Assembly (NCBI GenBank): GCA_027490555.1
Contig: JAIXXW010000179.1
Coordinates: 1 to 6,803 of the forward strand
DNA from: Comamonadaceae bacterium
Lineage (GTDB): Bacteria; Pseudomonadota; Gammaproteobacteria; Burkholderiales; Burkholderiaceae_C
Direction: 5' to 3'
DNA: 6,803 nt
Shown: positions 5,319 to 6,803 of the stretch, one piece after another
How the letters are laid out: every line of letters begins with the position of its first letter
Position numbering within the stretch: the stretch's first letter is position 1
Notes under the pieces: generated by a model
Told to the model about the DNA's origin: nothing
Seen by the model: only the letters and a program-made list of their open reading frames with translations
Database searches by the model: none
Translations under genes and position numbers: made by a program

Positions 5319-6803
5319 TCAGACCTGGGGGCCGAAATGGCCCAAGGCACGGGCCAGGGCCGCTTGCAGCAGGGCGCTGTCCAGCGTGCGCCAGCGCGCC
5401 AGCACATGCTGGTCGGGGCGCAGCAAATAGGCGGTGCCCGGCCTGGCGTCGTAGCGCTTGGCCACCAGGCCTTGAGCGTCGACGATGACGGGCATGCCCG
5501 GGATGTGCAGCGGGCTTGGGGCGACGATGAGGGGGGTGACCTGGACAGGCGCATTCGCGCACAGGGGTGCGCTCCCACTGAATGCCTGCTCATTCGAGCT
5601 CAGGGGTGCGCTCCCACTGAGTGCCGACTCATTTTCGCGCAGGGGTGCGCTCCCACTGAGTGCCGACTCATTCGCGCGCAGGGGTGCGCTGCTGCAAGAT
5701 GCCAGTTGCGCCAGCACATCGGGCGAGGGGACCGTGTCCAGGAACAGCAGCAGCTGAAAACCCTTGCCCACCTGGTCGAGCAGCCAGGCGCCCTGCCCAT
5801 TCACTTGCACCGGCGCATCGTCCATCGGCGCACCGGGCACCATCTGGCCTTCAAACGCGTCGGTGTCGGGTGTGTTGAGCATGGAGCCGGTCAGGAAGGA
5901 GGGCACCGACAAGCGGCCCGAGTTGACCAGCTTGCGCGCAAACGGGTGGTGCTTGGCCAGCGCCAGCACCTGGTTGCGGAAGGTCTTGCTGGTGCGGCTC
6001 TTGGGCGTGATGAAGTCGGTCGAGCGGGTCGAGTTCATGATGTTTTCATCGGCGGCAAACTGGCGATCCATCGCATAGCTGTCGAGCAGTGTCTCGCTGG
6101 CCTGGCCCTGAATCACCAAGCCGAGTTTCCACATCAGGTCGTCCACGTCCTGAAAACCCGAGTTGGCCCCGCGCGCGCCAAAGGGCGAGACCTGGTGCGC
6201 CGCGTCGCCCACAAACAGCACACGGCCATGGCGAAAGTCGGTCATGCGCCGGCACTGGAAGGTGTAGATGCTGACCCACTCCAGCTCAAACGGGCGCTCG
6301 TCGCCCAGCATGGCTTGCAGGCGGGGGATGACTTTTTCGGGCTTTTTTTCCTCTTCGGGATCGGCGTCCCAGCCCAGCTGGAAGTCGATGCGCCAGACGT
6401 TGTTGCTTTGCTTGTGCAAGAGCACGCTCTGGTTGGGGTGAAACGGCGGATCGAACCAGAACCAGCGCTCGGCGGGGTAGTCGGCTTTCATGATCACATC
6501 GGCGATCAAGAAGCGGTCCTGGAACACACGGCCTTCGATGTCCAGCCCCAGATGGCGGCGAACGGGGCTGCGTGCGCCATCGGCCACCACCAGCCAGTCG
6601 GCTTCGATGTCGAAGTGGCCATCGGGCGTTTCCACGGTGAGCAAGGCGTGGTCGCTTGCGCGGGTGACGGCGGTGACCTTGTGTTGCCAGCGGATGTCGG
6701 CGCCCAGTTCGAGTGCACGCGCGATCAGCATTTCCTCGACGTGGTACTGCTGCAAATTGATCATGCCGGGGCGCTTGTGGCCCGCATCGGGCACCAGGTT
6801 GAA
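5319..6803 (-). CDS. FAD-dependent aromatic-ring monooxygenase (5' end off the window)
   Basis: The visible 494 residues lack the N-terminal GxGxxG FAD-binding motif, which lies beyond base 6803. They begin FNLVPDAGHKRPGMINLQQY. The DG motif is LVVADGARSPVRRHLGL (visible residues 71-87), and the second FAD motif is GRVLFVGDAAHQVSPFGARG (193-212), continuing to NSGFQDVDDLMWKL. These place it in the class A flavoprotein hydroxylases (PheA/TfdB/MhpA type), which use NAD(P)H and O2 to hydroxylate aromatic rings in the cytoplasm. The C-terminal part (about 325-494) looks like the thioredoxin-like domain of phenol-hydroxylase relatives and ends with AYLLRPDQHVLARWR near residue 471. This domain is interrupted at about residues 372-417 by 13-residue repeats encoded by a 39-bp tandem array. 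The frame stays open and the downstream motif is intact, so the enzyme is probably functional. The substrate cannot be told. Confidence 0.9.
   Translation of the reverse strand, partial: FNLVPDAGHKRPGMINLQQYHVEEMLIARALELGADIRWQHKVTAVTRASDHALLTVETPDGHFDIEADWLVVADGARSPVRRHLGLDIEGRVFQDRFLIADVIMKADYPAERWFWFDPPFHPNQSVLLHKQSNNVWRIDFQLGWDADPEEEKKPEKVIPRLQAMLGDERPFELEWVSIYTFQCRRMTDFRHGRVLFVGDAAHQVSPFGARGANSGFQDVDDLMWKLGLVIQGQASETLLDSYAMDRQFAADENIMNSTRSTDFITPKSRTSKTFRNQVLALAKHHPFARKLVNSGRLSVPSFLTGSMLNTPDTDAFEGQMVPGAPMDDAPVQVNGQGAWLLDQVGKGFQLLLFLDTVPSPDVLAQLASCSSAPLRANESALSGSAPLRENESALSGSAPLSSNEQAFSGSAPLCANAPVQVTPLIVAPSPLHIPGMPVIVDAQGLVAKRYDARPGTAYLLRPDQHVLARWRTLDSALLQAALARALGHFGPQV
5552..5690. repeat. 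39-bp tandem REP-like array inside the monooxygenase gene (about 3.5 copies)
   Basis: The 19-base core CAGGGGTGCGCTCCCACTG begins at 5562, 5601 and 5640, and a shortened core (CAGGGGTGCGCT) begins at 5679, giving an exact period of 39. Units run 5552-5590, 5591-5629, 5630-5668 and a partial 5669-5690. In the two regular copies the unit holds two hairpins with 5-bp stems and 4-base loops: GCGCA-GGGG-TGCGC (5637-5650, 5676-5689) and TGAGT-GCCG-ACTCA (5618-5631, 5657-5670). The unit nearest 5552 is the most diverged. Because 39 is a multiple of three, the array is translated as SAPLRxNESALSG repeats without a stop. Read on the minus strand, GTGGGAGCGCACCCCTGCGC has the look of proteobacterial REP sequences. 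Confidence 0.9.

Noticed and set aside
5552..5690. CRISPR array
   Set aside because: The period is a strict 39 with no variable spacers, the copies differ by point changes along the whole unit, and the array is translated in frame within a conserved enzyme. It is a tandem repeat, not repeat-spacer.

Overview
This GC-rich window, with strong G/C preference at third codon positions, looks like a betaproteobacterial chromosome, most likely Burkholderiales (Comamonadaceae-like). That rests on protein resemblance: a metW 3' end coupled to a Bcr/CflA transporter, and a minus-strand set of flavin monooxygenase, DUF2783 protein and VOC protein. No taxonomic marker gene is present, so the placement is inference.

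Layout. (1) 1-1373, plus strand: the last 55 codons of metW, then after a 3-base gap a Bcr/CflA-type MFS drug transporter. (2) 1374-4453, plus strand: a self-contained cassette made of a TetR repressor, a 52-codon remnant of a short-chain dehydrogenase/reductase (SDR), a DHA2-type MFS exporter and a PaaI-like hotdog thioesterase. The same 16-bp near-palindrome, ATATGATGACCATCAT, lies over the tetR start (1542-1557) and in the promoter of the downstream genes (2188-2203). The simplest reading is one TetR protein repressing both itself and the remnant-exporter-thioesterase operon. The tetR copy overlaps an extended -10, which would put the transcript start at the ATG itself, giving a leaderless mRNA. 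(3) 4454-4512: a short convergent gap with small inverted repeats. (4) 4513-6803, minus strand: an operon read leftward, with an FAD-dependent aromatic-ring monooxygenase (5' end off the window), a small DUF2783 protein and a VOC/glyoxalase-fold protein. It resembles an aromatic catabolic operon, but its substrate cannot be read from this sequence.

The two most unusual signals are these. First, a tandem array of a 39-bp REP-like element (about 3.5 copies, exact period 39) lies inside the monooxygenase gene and is translated as in-frame 13-residue repeats in the C-terminal thioredoxin-like domain. Each unit can form two hairpins with 5-bp stems and 4-base loops. Second, the shared TetR operator is paired with a gutted SDR gene that keeps its promoter, ribosome binding site, start codon and dinucleotide-binding glycine motif, has apparently lost most of its interior, and now ends one base before the exporter ATG. 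It could therefore act as a translational leader.
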